Shown: positions 24,517-34,796 of the stretch, in pieces
Layout of the letters: each line of letters starts with the position of its first letter
Position numbering within the stretch: the stretch's first letter is position 1
Assembly: GCF_900447215.1 (NCBI RefSeq)
Contig: NZ_UFYA01000001.1
Span: forward strand, 1,798,001 to 1,862,000
DNA length: 64,000 bases
Source: Dermatophilus congolensis
GTDB taxonomy: Bacteria; Actinomycetota; Actinomycetes; Actinomycetales; Dermatophilaceae
Reading direction: 5' to 3'
The notes under the pieces: generated by a model
What the model was told of the DNA's origin: nothing
Database searches by the model: none
What the model saw: the letters and a program-made list of their open reading frames with translations, nothing else
Position numbers and translations under genes: made by a program

Positions 24517-25653
24517 TCAGGCGCCTACACCATTGCCATGATGCCCAACCATCGCGACAGCACCGCCCTGCACGCCCTTGGCTCCCTGAACAAGCCCAGA
24601 ACCATCGGCAAGACCAGCAGCCTCATCAAGACCCTTGATCTCACCCATATGCCAGGCATCCACACCAGCAGCGCGAGCCTTCTCGATCACAATTTCAGCC
24701 GTCTGCGGCGCCACTACAGCAACAAACCCAACACCCAAGTTGAGGGTTTTTTCCATATCTGCGCCAGGAACCGCTCCCAAGCGCTGAATCACCTCAAAAA
24801 CAGCCGGAGGATTCCACGTAGAACGGTCAACCACAGCCGCAACGCCAGCGGGCAACACCCGCGCAAGGTTGGCTGCCAAACCTCCACCTGTCACGTGCGA
24901 CAACGCATGCACATCGGCACCAGGTGCACGCAGCACATCCAAAAGCAGTTTTGTGTAAATACGGGTCGGCTCCAGAAGCTCCTCCCCCACCGTGCGGCCA
25001 AACTCATCCACGTGACGGTCATACCCCCACCCGGCAGAATCCATCACCGCACGCACCAAGGAATATCCATTGGAGTGCACCCCAGAAGAAGCCAAGGCAA
25101 TCACTGCATCGCCAAGACGAACCCGGTTCGGGGTGAGCACATCGTCATACTCAACAACACCAGTTGCCGCGCCAGCACAATCAAACTCATCCGCAGCCAT
25201 AAGACCAGGGTGCTCTGCCGTCTCACCGCCGACCAGAGCCACACCCGCTTGGCGACACCCCTCAGCAATCCCAGAAACAATCGATGCGATCCGGCTGGGC
25301 TCCACCTTGCCGCATGCGATGTAATCCGTCATGAACAGCGGCTCAGCACCACACACAACAATGTCATCCACGACCATGCCGACTAGATCAATACCGATCG
25401 TGTCGAGAATGCCCGTTGCACGTGCAATCGCAACCTTCGTGCCAACACCATCAGTGCTCGTTGCCAACACAGGTCGCTTCATCCCCGCCAGCGCAGAGGC
25501 ATCAAACATCCCCGCGAAGCCGCCCAACCCTCCCAGAACCTCAGGGCGCTGCGCACGGGCCACAGAGGCCTTCATCAACTCAACAGCACGGTCGCCAGCC
25601 TCAACATCAACGCCAGCCGCGGCATACGTGATCGGTGAAGTGTTTTCGCTCAT
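24517..25653 (-). CDS. purM: phosphoribosylformylglycinamidine cyclo-ligase (AIR synthetase)
   Basis: A 378-residue enzyme of de novo purine synthesis that closes the imidazole ring of AIR with ATP. Visible motifs are YAAAGVDVEAGDRAVELMK at the start, STDGVGTKVAIA, VDDIVVCGAEPLFMTDY and LVGGETAEHPG. The ATG at 25653 is preceded by GGAAGGA and matches the family N-terminus; upstream in-frame sequence is non-homologous. It follows purF by 31 bp on the same strand, forming a purF-purM operon. Confidence 0.96.
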   Translation of the reverse strand: MSENTSPITYAAAGVDVEAGDRAVELMKASVARAQRPEVLGGLGGFAGMFDASALAGMKRPVLATSTDGVGTKVAIARATGILDTIGIDLVGMVVDDIVVCGAEPLFMTDYIACGKVEPSRIASIVSGIAEGCRQAGVALVGGETAEHPGLMAADEFDCAGAATGVVEYDDVLTPNRVRLGDAVIALASSGVHSNGYSLVRAVMDSAGWGYDRHVDEFGRTVGEELLEPTRIYTKLLLDVLRAPGADVHALSHVTGGGLAANLARVLPAGVAAVVDRSTWNPPAVFEVIQRLGAVPGADMEKTLNLGVGFVAVVAPQTAEIVIEKARAAGVDAWHMGEIKGLDEAAGLADGSGLVQGAKGVQGGAVAMVGHHGNGVGA

Positions 25654-25684
25654 GGCGGTCCTTCCAGAAACAGGCTTACGAGGG

Positions 25685-27286
25685 TCAGTGGTCGCTGCCG
25701 GCAGGGGCATGAGCCGACGGCGCATCAGGAGAAACAACACGACCCGTACCGCCATGACGCACCTCAGTAAGCTGTGCATCAAGCAGACCCGAATCGGCCT
25801 CGGCATCAATAGCAGGGCGCAGCCCCTTCTGCTCAAGCACAGACTTGCCTAGATCTCCTGGCTCAGGCAGCTCGATCGGATAGTTACCCGAGAAGCACGC
25901 CGTGCACAGGGTGCTTACTTCCTGCTCAGTAGCCGCGATCATGCCCTCATCACTGATAAATCCCAGCGAGTCAGCACCGATACTTGCGCAGATCTCATCC
26001 ACATCAAGCCCATTAGCGATGAGCTCAGCACGAGTAGCGAAGTCAATACCGTAGTAGCAAGGCCACTTCACCGGCGGAGAAGAAATACGTACATGCACCT
26101 CAGCTGCACCGGCCTCACGGAGCATCCGCACCAGGGCACGCTGTGTATTCCCCCGCACAATTGAGTCATCCACCACCACGAGCCGCTTACCAGCGATCAC
26201 CTCACGCAGCGGATTGAGCTTCAAACGAATACCCAACTGGCGGATGGTTTGGCTAGGAGCGATAAACGTACGCCCCACATACGCGTTCTTCACAAGACCG
26301 TTGCCATAGGGAATCCCTGACTCCTGGGCGTACCCAATAGCTGATGGCACCCCCGACTCTGGCGTAGCCATCACCATGTCGGCTTCGACTGGGTGCTCAC
26401 GCGCCAGCGCCCGCCCCATCTCCACCCGAGACGTGTAGACATTACGGCCATGGATAGTCGTATCCGGGCGAGCCAGGTATACATATTCAAAAACACATCG
26501 AGCCGGAGCAGGATCAGCAAAACGCGTGCTGTGCAAACCATCGGGACCGATGGACAAAAACTCACCAGGCTCAATCTCGCGCACGTGGCTGGCACCGACG
26601 ATGTCCAAAGCCGCGGTTTCACTGGCAACCACCCAGCCGCGCTCCAAACGCCCCAACACAAGCGGACGCACACCCTGCGGATCACGTGCCGCATACAACG
26701 TGTTCTCATCCATGAATACGAAGGAGTAAGCACCCCGCAGCAGCGGCAATACCTTCAGCGCACGCTCTTCCAAAGACGCACCTTCGCTGTGCGACAGCAA
26801 CGCCGTCACCAACGCAGTATCCGTAGTGTTCCCCTGCTTCAGCTCACCGTGATGAGCCCCACCAGAAAGCTCCTGCACAGCCTCACGAAGCTCCGCCGAG
26901 TTAATGAGGTTGCCGTTATGCGCCAGCGCCACCGTGCCCTGGCCAGCATCCCCCAAAGTGGGCTGGGCGTTCTCCCAGCGGCTAGCCCCAGTAGTGGAAT
27001 AGCGGGTATGGCCAATAGCGATGTGGCCAGTCAGCAAGCTGAGACTGTTCTCGTCAAAAACCTGGCTAACTAGTCCCATGTCTTTGTAAACCAGCATGCG
27101 CTTGCCATTACTGGCAGCGATACCGGCAGACTCCTGGCCACGGTGCTGCACGGCATACAGACCGAAGTAGGTCAGCTTGGCGACCTCCTCCCCCGGAGCC
27201 CAAACACCGAAGACGCCGCAGTGGTCCGCAGGGCCGTGGTCGTCGTCGAGAAGGTTGTGGTTCAGTCGTCCGTCACCGCGATGCAC
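25685..27286 (-). CDS. purF: amidophosphoribosyltransferase
   Basis: A 533-residue enzyme for the first committed step of purine synthesis: PRPP plus glutamine to phosphoribosylamine. The N-terminal glutaminase follows a short propeptide and should start at the Cys of DHCGVFG (about residue 23). YFGLYAVQHRGQESAGIA follows. The PRPP loop is LVVVDDSIVRGNT, and CTACFSGNYP suggests the iron-sulfur type of Bacillus-like enzymes. The C-terminus has a His/Pro/Ala-rich tail. It is upstream of purM in the same operon. Confidence 0.96.
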   Translation of the reverse strand: MHRGDGRLNHNLLDDDHGPADHCGVFGVWAPGEEVAKLTYFGLYAVQHRGQESAGIAASNGKRMLVYKDMGLVSQVFDENSLSLLTGHIAIGHTRYSTTGASRWENAQPTLGDAGQGTVALAHNGNLINSAELREAVQELSGGAHHGELKQGNTTDTALVTALLSHSEGASLEERALKVLPLLRGAYSFVFMDENTLYAARDPQGVRPLVLGRLERGWVVASETAALDIVGASHVREIEPGEFLSIGPDGLHSTRFADPAPARCVFEYVYLARPDTTIHGRNVYTSRVEMGRALAREHPVEADMVMATPESGVPSAIGYAQESGIPYGNGLVKNAYVGRTFIAPSQTIRQLGIRLKLNPLREVIAGKRLVVVDDSIVRGNTQRALVRMLREAGAAEVHVRISSPPVKWPCYYGIDFATRAELIANGLDVDEICASIGADSLGFISDEGMIAATEQEVSTLCTACFSGNYPIELPEPGDLGKSVLEQKGLRPAIDAEADSGLLDAQLTEVRHGGTGRVVSPDAPSAHAPAGSDH

Positions 27287-27346
27287 GTGTTCAGTCTGTC
27301 ACAGGCACGACGGCGGGCAATTTCTTCGTGGGCAGATCCGTACCCT

Positions 27347-27691
27347 TCAGCCCTTACGGTCAAGAGCCAAAGCCAGCACGCACCCCAGGAAAGCACCAAC
27401 AAGACCAATCACAGCGACAACGAACATCGTCATCGACGTATCGCTGTACTGCACTGCCCCGCCCGAAACCCCACCAGCCCAGATAGGGGCATAGAAATCA
27501 AGAAGAAGACCAATCAGCATCCCGCAGATAAATCCCACACCAATAAACCGGCCATACCGCGGTGACCTGCGAACACGCATCCGAGCAGTAATGATCGGAT
27601 CTTGCCCCGAGAAAGTCACCGGTTGAGGCACAGGCTGACCGGAGGCATCAGTGGACTCATCATCAGTAGGTGGAGTCTGCTCAGCATTCAC
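27347..27691 (-). CDS. small two-helix membrane protein
   Basis: A 114-residue protein with an acidic Pro/Thr-rich N-terminus and two hydrophobic helices at about residues 50-66 (FIGVGFICGMLIGLLLDF) and 85-108 (MTMFVVAVIGLVGAFLGCVLAL). It ends in a basic RKG, so both ends are probably cytoplasmic. It lies 60 bp upstream of purF on the same strand and may be cotranscribed. A similar small membrane protein often sits beside purF in actinobacteria as far as I recall; its function is unknown. Confidence 0.7.
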   Translation of the reverse strand: MNAEQTPPTDDESTDASGQPVPQPVTFSGQDPIITARMRVRRSPRYGRFIGVGFICGMLIGLLLDFYAPIWAGGVSGGAVQYSDTSMTMFVVAVIGLVGAFLGCVLALALDRKG

Positions 27692-27795
27692 ACCCCCAGC
27701 CTACGTGGACCCGCAGCCCAATTCAGGACCCGACAACCGACGCTGCGCCGCTGCTTAACTTACATACAACACCCCAACAATGCACCTGTTGGCCA

Positions 27796-28188
27796 TCACG
27801 CAAACAGCGGCAACATCCCCGATAAGTCAGAACGCTCACCCGAAGCCGACACGCGACCCGCGGCGCACATGTGCTCCCACGACAGCTGCCCCACCACCAG
27901 CCCTAGCCACGTCTGCGCATCCATTTCCACCACATTCGGAGGAACTCCCCGTGTGTGCCGAGGCCCCTGCACACACTGCACCACCCCAAACGGCGGCACC
28001 CGCACCTCCACACTGTGCCCAGGATGCCGCTGACCAAGCTCCTCTAAGGAATATCGCACCGCCGTCGCCACCAATGACCTATTCACCTGCACAGGACGCT
28101 CCTGCTGCAGTGAGCCATCCTGCTCAGCCTGGTCACGCCACTTCACTAATGCTTCATGTCCAACAACTGGGTCTACCCGACGCCCCAT
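27796..28188 (-). CDS. SCP2 sterol-carrier-like domain protein
   Basis: A 130-residue cytoplasmic protein. GRRVDPVVGHEALVKWRDQA is followed by RSLVATAVRYSLEELGQRHPGHSVEVRVPPFGVVQC and the WLGLVVGQLSWEHMCAAGRVSASG ending, typical of actinobacterial SCP2-like proteins found near purine genes. Such domains bind lipids or other hydrophobic molecules; the ligand is unknown. ATG at 28188 is preferred because GGAGGG lies 7 bases upstream. It is divergent from the spermidine-synthase-like gene and upstream of the small membrane gene. Confidence 0.75.
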   Translation of the reverse strand: MGRRVDPVVGHEALVKWRDQAEQDGSLQQERPVQVNRSLVATAVRYSLEELGQRHPGHSVEVRVPPFGVVQCVQGPRHTRGVPPNVVEMDAQTWLGLVVGQLSWEHMCAAGRVSASGERSDLSGMLPLFA

Positions 28189-28323
28189 AGCAAAACCCTC
28201 CACATGCACAGCCCATCACCCTGTGACAGCCATCGACACAAACACCTCCTCATCCTCCACCAACCCGCCCGGCACGCGAACACTGTTCAGGGCTTCCCAA
28301 GCTGCGCGGCGTACGATGCAGTG

Positions 28324-29256
28324 ATGGGCAGACGTTCCACACGCCGCGGCGCACGACTCACAACAACCCAGGCCACAGCCCGCACAAACACCACCTTGGC
28401 CTCCTCTCACACCGACGTGCTCGACCGCACTACCGACCCAGGCACAGAAACCACCGACACCTTCGAACTCATCCCTGACGAACTCGGCGGAGTCACCGTC
28501 ATGATCGATGGGTTCCCCCAGTCCTACGTCCACACTGCTGACCCTGGCCTCATCCCCTTCGAATACATGCAGCAACTCGCCGCCGTAGTCGATGTGCTGC
28601 CCATCGGGAAGATCACCACCACACACATCGGCGGCGCAGGCCTAACCCTGCCCCGCTACATCGAATACACCCGCCCAGGATCCCCCCAGATTGTGCTCGA
28701 GCCCCGAGCAGACGTCACCGCACGAATCCGCGAAGAACTCCCCCTGCCCCGCGGGCACCGCATCCGCGTGAGAGAACAGCTCGGACAAGATGGCATCACT
28801 GCCCTCGCCGATGACAGCGCAGATTTACTCGTTGTCGACGCCTTCGCCGCCGGACGCATCCCTGCACCACTGGCCACATCTACGTTCTGGAATCAGATTG
28901 CGCGAGTATTGCGCACCGCCGGACTCGCAGCATTCAACGTGCCCGACAAACCCGGCCTAGCCTACGCAGCCCGCATGGTCGCCACCGCTGCCAGCGCCGG
29001 TCTAAGCCACGCCGTCATGATCAGCACCCATGACGTACTACGCGGACGCCGATTCGGCAATGTAGTGATCGTCGCTTCAGCAGTTGCATTACCCGAAGAA
29101 GAACTACGCCGCCGCATCCTGCGCGCCTCATTCCCCACCGGGATGCGCGGGGAAGAAGAAACCCGACGCCTGAGCGCCACCGCCGCACCCATCGGGGCAC
29201 ACGAAGACGCCCCCTCCCCCGAACCGCCTACCCCATCAGTATGGCGGGCGGTCTAA
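28324..29256 (+). CDS. spermidine-synthase-like protein
   Basis: A 310-residue protein with the spermidine synthase fold: a beta N-terminal segment with VTVMIDGFPQSYVHTADPGLIPFEYMQQL, then the Rossmann part with ITTTHIGGAGLTLPRYI, IVLEPRADVTARIREEL, and DLLVVDAFAAGRIPAPLATSTFW. The nucleotide loop reads GGAGLTLPR, as in the actinobacterial methyltransferase-like homologs, and the Asp that binds putrescine in true SpeE is replaced. A true aminopropyltransferase activity is therefore doubtful. The ATG at 28324 lacks a strong ribosome site. Its stop lies inside a hairpin terminator shared with purC. Confidence 0.8.
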   Translation: MGRRSTRRGARLTTTQATARTNTTLASSHTDVLDRTTDPGTETTDTFELIPDELGGVTVMIDGFPQSYVHTADPGLIPFEYMQQLAAVVDVLPIGKITTTHIGGAGLTLPRYIEYTRPGSPQIVLEPRADVTARIREELPLPRGHRIRVREQLGQDGITALADDSADLLVVDAFAAGRIPAPLATSTFWNQIARVLRTAGLAAFNVPDKPGLAYAARMVATAASAGLSHAVMISTHDVLRGRRFGNVVIVASAVALPEEELRRRILRASFPTGMRGEEETRRLSATAAPIGAHEDAPSPEPPTPSVWRAV

Positions 29257-29289
29257 CCGAAATAACCACGAAGTTAAACCGCCCGCCAT
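29241..29289. terminator. convergent terminator overlapping gene end
   Basis: A 12-bp stem (ATGGCGGGCGGT / ACCGCCCGCCAT) that begins within the last codons of the spermidine-synthase-like gene and ends just before the purC stop. Confidence 0.75.
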
Positions 29290-29294
29290 CACAC

Positions 29295-30215
29295 TCACAC
29301 GAACGTGACTCCCGTCAACGCCTCATAAGCAGCTACATACGTAGCCCGCGTTGCCTCAACAACCTCCTCCGGCAATGCCGGAGGAACCTGACCACTACGG
29401 CGATCCCAGCCACTAGCCGGTGACAGCAACCAATCCCGCACAAACTGCTTGTCATACGATTTCTGTGCCTGCCCCGGAGTCCACTCCTGAGCCCGCCAAA
29501 AGCGCGAGGAGTCCGGAGTCAAAAGCTCATCAGCCAAAATCACATTCGGAACTCCATCAGCATCCACACCCTCGACACCAAACTCCACCTTGGTATCTGC
29601 CACAAGGATGCCCCGCTCCCCCGCAATCTCATTGCCACGCTTAACAATCGCGACAGTCAAATCACGGACCTTCTCTGCCAACGCCTCACCGATCTCCTCC
29701 TGAACCTGCGAGAACGTCATCGGCGCATCATGCTCACCCAACGGAGCCTTGGTCGTCGGCGTGAAAATCGGCTCCGGCAACTTCGAAGCCTCACCCAAAC
29801 CATCAGGCAACGCCACACCACACACGCTTCCCACCTGCTGATACTCCGCCAAACCACCGCCTGTCAGATACGCCCGACCGATGCACTCCACCGGCAACAT
29901 CTCCAGACGCTTGACCAACACAGCCCGACCCTGCACCTGCTCAGGCACATCGGTGGAAACCACATGGTTAGGAACCAAATCAGCGAACTGCTCAAACCAC
30001 CACAGCGACATCTGCGTCAACACTCGACCCTTGTCAGGGATATCACTATCCAACACGTAATCGAATGCAGAAATACGGTCAGAGGCAACAAGCAGCACCT
30101 GATCCGATCGCGGCTCACCCGTCACCTGATCCAACGGCGCATACAAATCACGCACCTTGCCCGAATACACGTGCGTAAAACCATCCAAAGCCGTTCCCGG
30201 CGTGTAAGCACCCAT
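29295..30215 (-). CDS. purC: phosphoribosylaminoimidazole-succinocarboxamide synthase
   Basis: A 306-residue SAICAR synthetase, joining aspartate to CAIR with ATP. Seen are HVYSGKVRDLY, ILLVASDRISAFDYVLDSDIPDKG (near), VVKRLEMLPVECIGRAYLTGGG and VADTKVEFGV. It lies 6 bp downstream of purD, forming a purD-purC operon that is separate from purF-purM. Length fits the long (about 300-residue) SAICAR synthetase class. Confidence 0.96.
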   Translation of the reverse strand: MGAYTPGTALDGFTHVYSGKVRDLYAPLDQVTGEPRSDQVLLVASDRISAFDYVLDSDIPDKGRVLTQMSLWWFEQFADLVPNHVVSTDVPEQVQGRAVLVKRLEMLPVECIGRAYLTGGGLAEYQQVGSVCGVALPDGLGEASKLPEPIFTPTTKAPLGEHDAPMTFSQVQEEIGEALAEKVRDLTVAIVKRGNEIAGERGILVADTKVEFGVEGVDADGVPNVILADELLTPDSSRFWRAQEWTPGQAQKSYDKQFVRDWLLSPASGWDRRSGQVPPALPEEVVEATRATYVAAYEALTGVTFV

Positions 30216-30221
30216 ACCTGC

Positions 30222-31547
30222 TCAGCTCTCCAATCCTGCGCCAGCAGCATCAGCGCCACCGGCCATCACACGACCCTCAATTGCGGCAACAGCAATGTCG
30301 CTGCGGTGATGCCCGCCCCGCAACCCAATCGACTCAACACCGGCATACGCAACATCACGCGCAGCTGCCAGATCCTGACCCAAACCAACAACGCTCAACA
30401 CACGACCACCTGCCGAAACAACACCACCCTCACCAGCAGCCGTACCCGCATGCAACACATACGGGCCAGACTCCCCAGCCTCTACAAACACCGAAGAATC
30501 AAGCCCCTCGATCACATCCCCCGTCACCGGAGAAGCCGGGTAATTCTCCGCCGCCACAACCACAGTGACAGCAGACTCCGAACGCCACCGCAACGGCTCC
30601 ATCTCACCCAGACGTCCCGTGGCCGCCGCCATCAGCACACTCGCCAACGGCGTCGCCAACCGCGCCAACACCACCTGCGTCTCCGGATCACCGAAACGGG
30701 CATTGAACTCCACCACCCGTGTGCCATTACTGGTCAACGCAAGCCCTACATACAGCAACCCCACAAAAGGAGTACCACGACGCGCCATCTCATCAACCGT
30801 TGGCTGCGCCACCTGCGCCACTACCTCATCCACCAACCCCGCAGGCGCCCACGGCAAGGGAGAATAAGCACCCATACCACCAGTGTTCGGGCCCTCATCG
30901 TTGTCGTATGCCCGCTTGAAATCCTGAGCAGGCTCCAACGGAACCACATTCACACCATCACATAAACAGAACAGCGACACCTCCGGGCCATCAAGGAACT
31001 CCTCAACCACAACCCGGCCACCCTCAACCTGCACACACGCACGCGCATGCTCAAGTGCCACATCACGATCCGAAGAAACCACCACCCCCTTACCCGCAGC
31101 CAAACCGTCATCCTTGACCACATACGGCGCGCCAAAAACATCAAACGCCGCCTCCACCTCAGCAACAGAAGCACACACCCGTGCCCCAGCCGTCGGCACT
31201 CCAGCAGCAGCCATCACATCCTTAGCGAAAGCCTTACTACCTTCAAGACGAGCCGCCTGCGCACCCGGACCAAAACAGGCAATCCCCGCAGCACGCACCG
31301 CATCAGCAACACCAGCCACCAACGGCACTTCAGGCCCCACCACAACCAAATCCACGCCCAACTCAGACGCCAACTCAGCCATACCCGCAACATCACTCAA
31401 CCCACCCGGCAACGGATGACGCATAGCCAGCGCCTCCATCCCCGGATTACCCGGAGCAACATGCAAAGCATCAACCGACGCATCAGCCGACAACGCGCGA
31501 ACGAGCGCAGCTTCCCGCGCCCCCGTACCCAGGATCAGGATCTTCAC
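30222..31547 (-). CDS. purD: phosphoribosylamine-glycine ligase
   Basis: A 441-residue ATP-grasp enzyme making GAR from phosphoribosylamine and glycine. It shows [19 protein letters not shown] at the start, [42 protein letters not shown] and [17 protein letters not shown] at 31547 matches the family N-terminus; the frame extends upstream as a non-homologous Trp/Cys-rich stretch. It is the first gene of purD-purC and is divergent from a LuxR-type regulator. Confidence 0.95.
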   Translation of the reverse strand: MKILILGTGAREAALVRALSADASVDALHVAPGNPGMEALAMRHPLPGGLSDVAGMAELASELGVDLVVVGPEVPLVAGVADAVRAAGIACFGPGAQAARLEGSKAFAKDVMAAAGVPTAGARVCASVAEVEAAFDVFGAPYVVKDDGLAAGKGVVVSSDRDVALEHARACVQVEGGRVVVEEFLDGPEVSLFCLCDGVNVVPLEPAQDFKRAYDNDEGPNTGGMGAYSPLPWAPAGLVDEVVAQVAQPTVDEMARRGTPFVGLLYVGLALTSNGTRVVEFNARFGDPETQVVLARLATPLASVLMAAATGRLGEMEPLRWRSESAVTVVVAAENYPASPVTGDVIEGLDSSVFVEAGESGPYVLHAGTAAGEGGVVSAGGRVLSVVGLGQDLAAARDVAYAGVESIGLRGGHHRSDIAVAAIEGRVMAGGADAAGAGLES

Positions 31548-31621
31548 GCCCCCAGCGTAGACGGCCCCCCGCGCCACCAAACACCGCCCAATCCCAAAAA
31601 CGCACCACCACAATAGAAACC

Positions 31622-32308
31622 ATGAACCCCACACCCACCCACCTCCGAACCCTCAACGACATACTCGAACACCCCACACCAGAAGTCCCCCTGACCCACC
31701 CCGACGAAATCACCCTCATCGCCAACCACATCTTCACCACCGCACGACGACACGTCATCGGACTGTTCGACAACGCCGCCAACACCAGCCGCTACTTTCC
31801 CCACCCCCACCTAACCCCCACCCGACCCACCCACCGCATCACCCAACTCATCTTCGAACCCTCCATCCTCACCTACCCAGAAACCCTCAATACCCTCCAA
31901 CACAGCGGCAACCGCCACGACGCCATCCGCATCCTCGACCGCATCCCCATCACTGTGCTCATCGCCGACAATGACCTCGCCCTACTAGACCTATCCACCT
32001 ACGACGACCACACCACCAACTCCCTCCTCATCCGCAACCACCGCCGCATCCTGGCCTGCCACTCCCTCTTCGACACTTTCTGGTCCCTCGCCCTACCCGC
32101 ACCATCGCGCGGAGCCCCCAACCTCGACCCCAACACCCACCGCATCCTGGCACTCCTAGCCTCCGGCGCCACCGACACCACCATCGCCGAAATCACCGGC
32201 CAATCCGTACGCACCATCGAACGCCGCATCCACAACCTCTTCACCCACCTCGGCGCCACAACACGATTCCAAGCTGGCGCTCAAGCCGCTCGCCGCGGCT
32301 GGATCTAA
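31622..32308 (+). CDS. LuxR-type helix-turn-helix regulator
   Basis: A 228-residue protein with a C-terminal LuxR DNA-binding domain: [53 protein letters not shown] (helix pair around residues 175-225). The N-terminal 160 residues contain no recognisable receiver phosphorylation site or autoinducer domain; they resemble actinobacterial TrmB/PLD-like sensor segments only loosely. It is transcribed divergently from purD and 93 bp ahead of helD. Its ligand and targets are unknown. Confidence 0.8.
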   Translation: MNPTPTHLRTLNDILEHPTPEVPLTHPDEITLIANHIFTTARRHVIGLFDNAANTSRYFPHPHLTPTRPTHRITQLIFEPSILTYPETLNTLQHSGNRHDAIRILDRIPITVLIADNDLALLDLSTYDDHTTNSLLIRNHRRILACHSLFDTFWSLALPAPSRGAPNLDPNTHRILALLASGATDTTIAEITGQSVRTIERRIHNLFTHLGATTRFQAGAQAARRGWI

Positions 32309-32401
32309 CCCCCTAAACTTGACCCCCTTCGCTCTCACGCGGACACAACACATCCCGCGCGAAGCACTCCACCCCCACAGCTCACAGCGACAGGCGGTCA
32401 C

Positions 32402-34723
32402 GTGAACCAACGCGAAAACGGCGCAACCGACGACATCCTCAACAACGAACTGGCCACCGAACAGGCCTACGTCGACAATGTGTACGCACACCTCGACGCC
32501 GCACGCACCCGCGCCGATCTCGTCGCCACCGAAGGAATGTCACGCGGACGCACCGACCGCACCGGAGACATCCGCGACGAAGAAGTAGCCGGCCTCTTCG
32601 AACGAGACGCTCTCGTCTACAACGCAGGACGCCGACGCGCCAACCTCGAACGCCAAGACGAAGGCCTCGTCTTCGGACGCCTAGACATGGATCACTCCAT
32701 GCCCAAAGAACCCACAGAAGACGACCCCCGCGAACCCGGCGCCCCCATCAACGACACCGACCACGAAATCCGCTACATCGGCCGCCTAGGCGTACGCGAC
32801 AACGACTACGAAGCCCTCGTCATCGACTGGCGCGCCCCCGCAGCAGCCCCCTTCTACCGCGCCACCCCCACCGACCCCATGCAAGTTGTGCGCCGCCGCG
32901 TCCTACGCAGCCGCGGACGCACCATCATCGGCGCCGAAGACGACCTCATGGTCACCCAACCCCCCGAAAACATGCCTGTCCTGGGCGAAGGCGCCCTCCT
33001 AGCCGCCCTCAGCCGCTCCCGCACCGGAGGCATGCGCGACATTGTCGCCACCATCCAAGCCCACCAAGACGAAGCCATCCGTGCCGCAGCACGAGGCGTC
33101 ACCAGCATCACCGGAGGACCCGGCACCGGAAAAACCGTCGTCGCCCTCCACCGCGCCGCCTACCTCCTCTACTCCGACCGCCGCAAATACGAAGGCGGCG
33201 GCGTCCTCGTCATCGGCCCCTCCGCCGCATACACCGCCTACATCGAACGCGTCCTGCCCTCACTGGGCGAAAACTCCGTCTCCCTACGATCCCTCGGCGA
33301 CGTCAACGAAACCCTCTCCGCCACCCGCCTAGACACCGCCACTGCCGCCCATGTCAAAGGCTCCAGCAAAATGGCGACCTTCCTCAACCGCGCCGTCCGC
33401 GACAGCATCCCAGAAGCCCCCACTCAACTACGCACCTTCGTTGCCGGACACCCCATCCGCATCGAAAAAGACGAACTCGACCGCCTGCGCGCCACCATCC
33501 TTAAACGCAGCCAACGCAACACCTCAGCCCGTCAAGCACGCCTAGCCCTCAACCAGCTCGCCTGGGAACAGGTACGCGAAGGCGAACGCGAAGACTTCAA
33601 CGAACGCTTCAATGAAAACGGTGACGTCGACACCTTCCTCGAAACGTGGTGGCGCCCCGTCGACCCACGCGAAGTACTGCTTTGGACCGGGGACTCAGAA
33701 CGCGCCCACCGCTACGGCCATGACCTATTCACCGCCGAAGAACTCCATGCCTACACCGCATCAATCCAAACTGCCTTAGACACCGCTACCTGGTCCGTCG
33801 CCGACGTCGCCCTCATCGACGCAATCTCCCCCAAAATCGGACTCGTCCCCGAAAAAGATGACGCCGAACGCGGCTTCTACGAAGTAGAACTTCTCGAAGA
33901 TGCCGAAGCAGAAGCCGTCGCTGCCGGACAACTGCGTGCCTACACCACCTCGAATGAATCCCCCTACCGCGAGCGCACAGCCCGAGACGCCGCCTGCCTG
34001 ACCCCTGAAGACCGACGCGACATCCTCTTGCAAGGACGTATTGGTGCTGTCGATAAGTTTGCTCACGTCCTTATCGACGAAGCCCAAGACATCTCCCCCA
34101 TGCAGTGGAAAATGATCGGACGACGAGGTCGGTGGGCGAGCTGGACCGTTGTCGGTGACGCAGCGCAAGCATCCTGGCCAGATGCGCAGGAGGCGCAGGC
34201 TGCCCAAGAAGAAGCCTTTGGCACTGGCCCCCGCCGCCACTTCCACATGACAACGAACTACCGCAATGCCAAAGAAATATTCGATGTCGCCGCTGAACTG
34301 ATCCGCGAGGTGATGCCTGATGCAGACATCCCCAACGCCGTCCGGATCACTGGCATTGAGCCTGTACAGCGATCACTTGAAACAACCAGCCCTGAGGAAG
34401 ACACCGCTACCGTGGTCAGTGCCGTGACTCAAGCCATTACACAACTGGGAAGCGAAGTGGACGGTTCGATTGCTGTTATTACGCCCAGCACTTGGGCATC
34501 GGCGCTGACCACCGCGCTAGAAGAAAACACTCTCACTGACGAAGCCAGTGTGACTCGTCGAGTGCAAATCCTCGATGCCATGACCACTAAAGGCCTCGAA
34601 TACGACGCCACCATCGTCGTAGATCCAGACGGAATCGTCACGGAATCTCCCGGTGGGGAACGGGTGCTCTACGTCGCCCTCACTCGCGCTGCTCACCGGA
34701 TGCACGTCCTACGCCTGCGCTGA
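32402..34723 (+). CDS. helD: HelD-type RNA polymerase-associated UvrD-like helicase
   Basis: A 773-residue superfamily 1 ATPase. The N-terminal coiled coil (LNNELATEQAYVDNVYAHLDAARTRADLVA) is the arm that HelD inserts into RNA polymerase. Walker A is SITGGPGTGKTVVALHRAAYLLYS near residue 238. Walker B is HVLIDEAQDISPMQWK near residue 558, and late motifs are MTTNYRNAKEIF and LYVALTRAAHRMHVL. HelD frees stalled polymerase from DNA; actinobacterial relatives can confer rifamycin tolerance. The start is a GTG. Its stop is embedded in a perfect 31-bp hairpin. Confidence 0.92.
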   Translation: MNQRENGATDDILNNELATEQAYVDNVYAHLDAARTRADLVATEGMSRGRTDRTGDIRDEEVAGLFERDALVYNAGRRRANLERQDEGLVFGRLDMDHSMPKEPTEDDPREPGAPINDTDHEIRYIGRLGVRDNDYEALVIDWRAPAAAPFYRATPTDPMQVVRRRVLRSRGRTIIGAEDDLMVTQPPENMPVLGEGALLAALSRSRTGGMRDIVATIQAHQDEAIRAAARGVTSITGGPGTGKTVVALHRAAYLLYSDRRKYEGGGVLVIGPSAAYTAYIERVLPSLGENSVSLRSLGDVNETLSATRLDTATAAHVKGSSKMATFLNRAVRDSIPEAPTQLRTFVAGHPIRIEKDELDRLRATILKRSQRNTSARQARLALNQLAWEQVREGEREDFNERFNENGDVDTFLETWWRPVDPREVLLWTGDSERAHRYGHDLFTAEELHAYTASIQTALDTATWSVADVALIDAISPKIGLVPEKDDAERGFYEVELLEDAEAEAVAAGQLRAYTTSNESPYRERTARDAACLTPEDRRDILLQGRIGAVDKFAHVLIDEAQDISPMQWKMIGRRGRWASWTVVGDAAQASWPDAQEAQAAQEEAFGTGPRRHFHMTTNYRNAKEIFDVAAELIREVMPDADIPNAVRITGIEPVQRSLETTSPEEDTATVVSAVTQAITQLGSEVDGSIAVITPSTWASALTTALEENTLTDEASVTRRVQILDAMTTKGLEYDATIVVDPDGIVTESPGGERVLYVALTRAAHRMHVLRLR

Positions 34724-34788
34724 TGAATTAAACGAGCCCGACGCCTGTACACAAAGCGTGTACAGGCGTCGGGCTCGTTTAATTCATC
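34722..34788. terminator. very long perfect hairpin at helD end
   Basis: A perfect 31-bp stem with a 5-base loop (34722-34752 and 34758-34788). The helD stop codon lies at the 5' edge. It separates helD from the convergent lysyl-tRNA synthetase gene and could end both transcripts. Confidence 0.9.
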
Positions 34789-34796
34789 CCAAAAGG

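Noticed and set aside
24538-25386. 282-residue plus-strand frame opposite purM
   Set aside because: purM motifs are unmistakable on the minus strand and the opposing frame has no domain or ribosome site.
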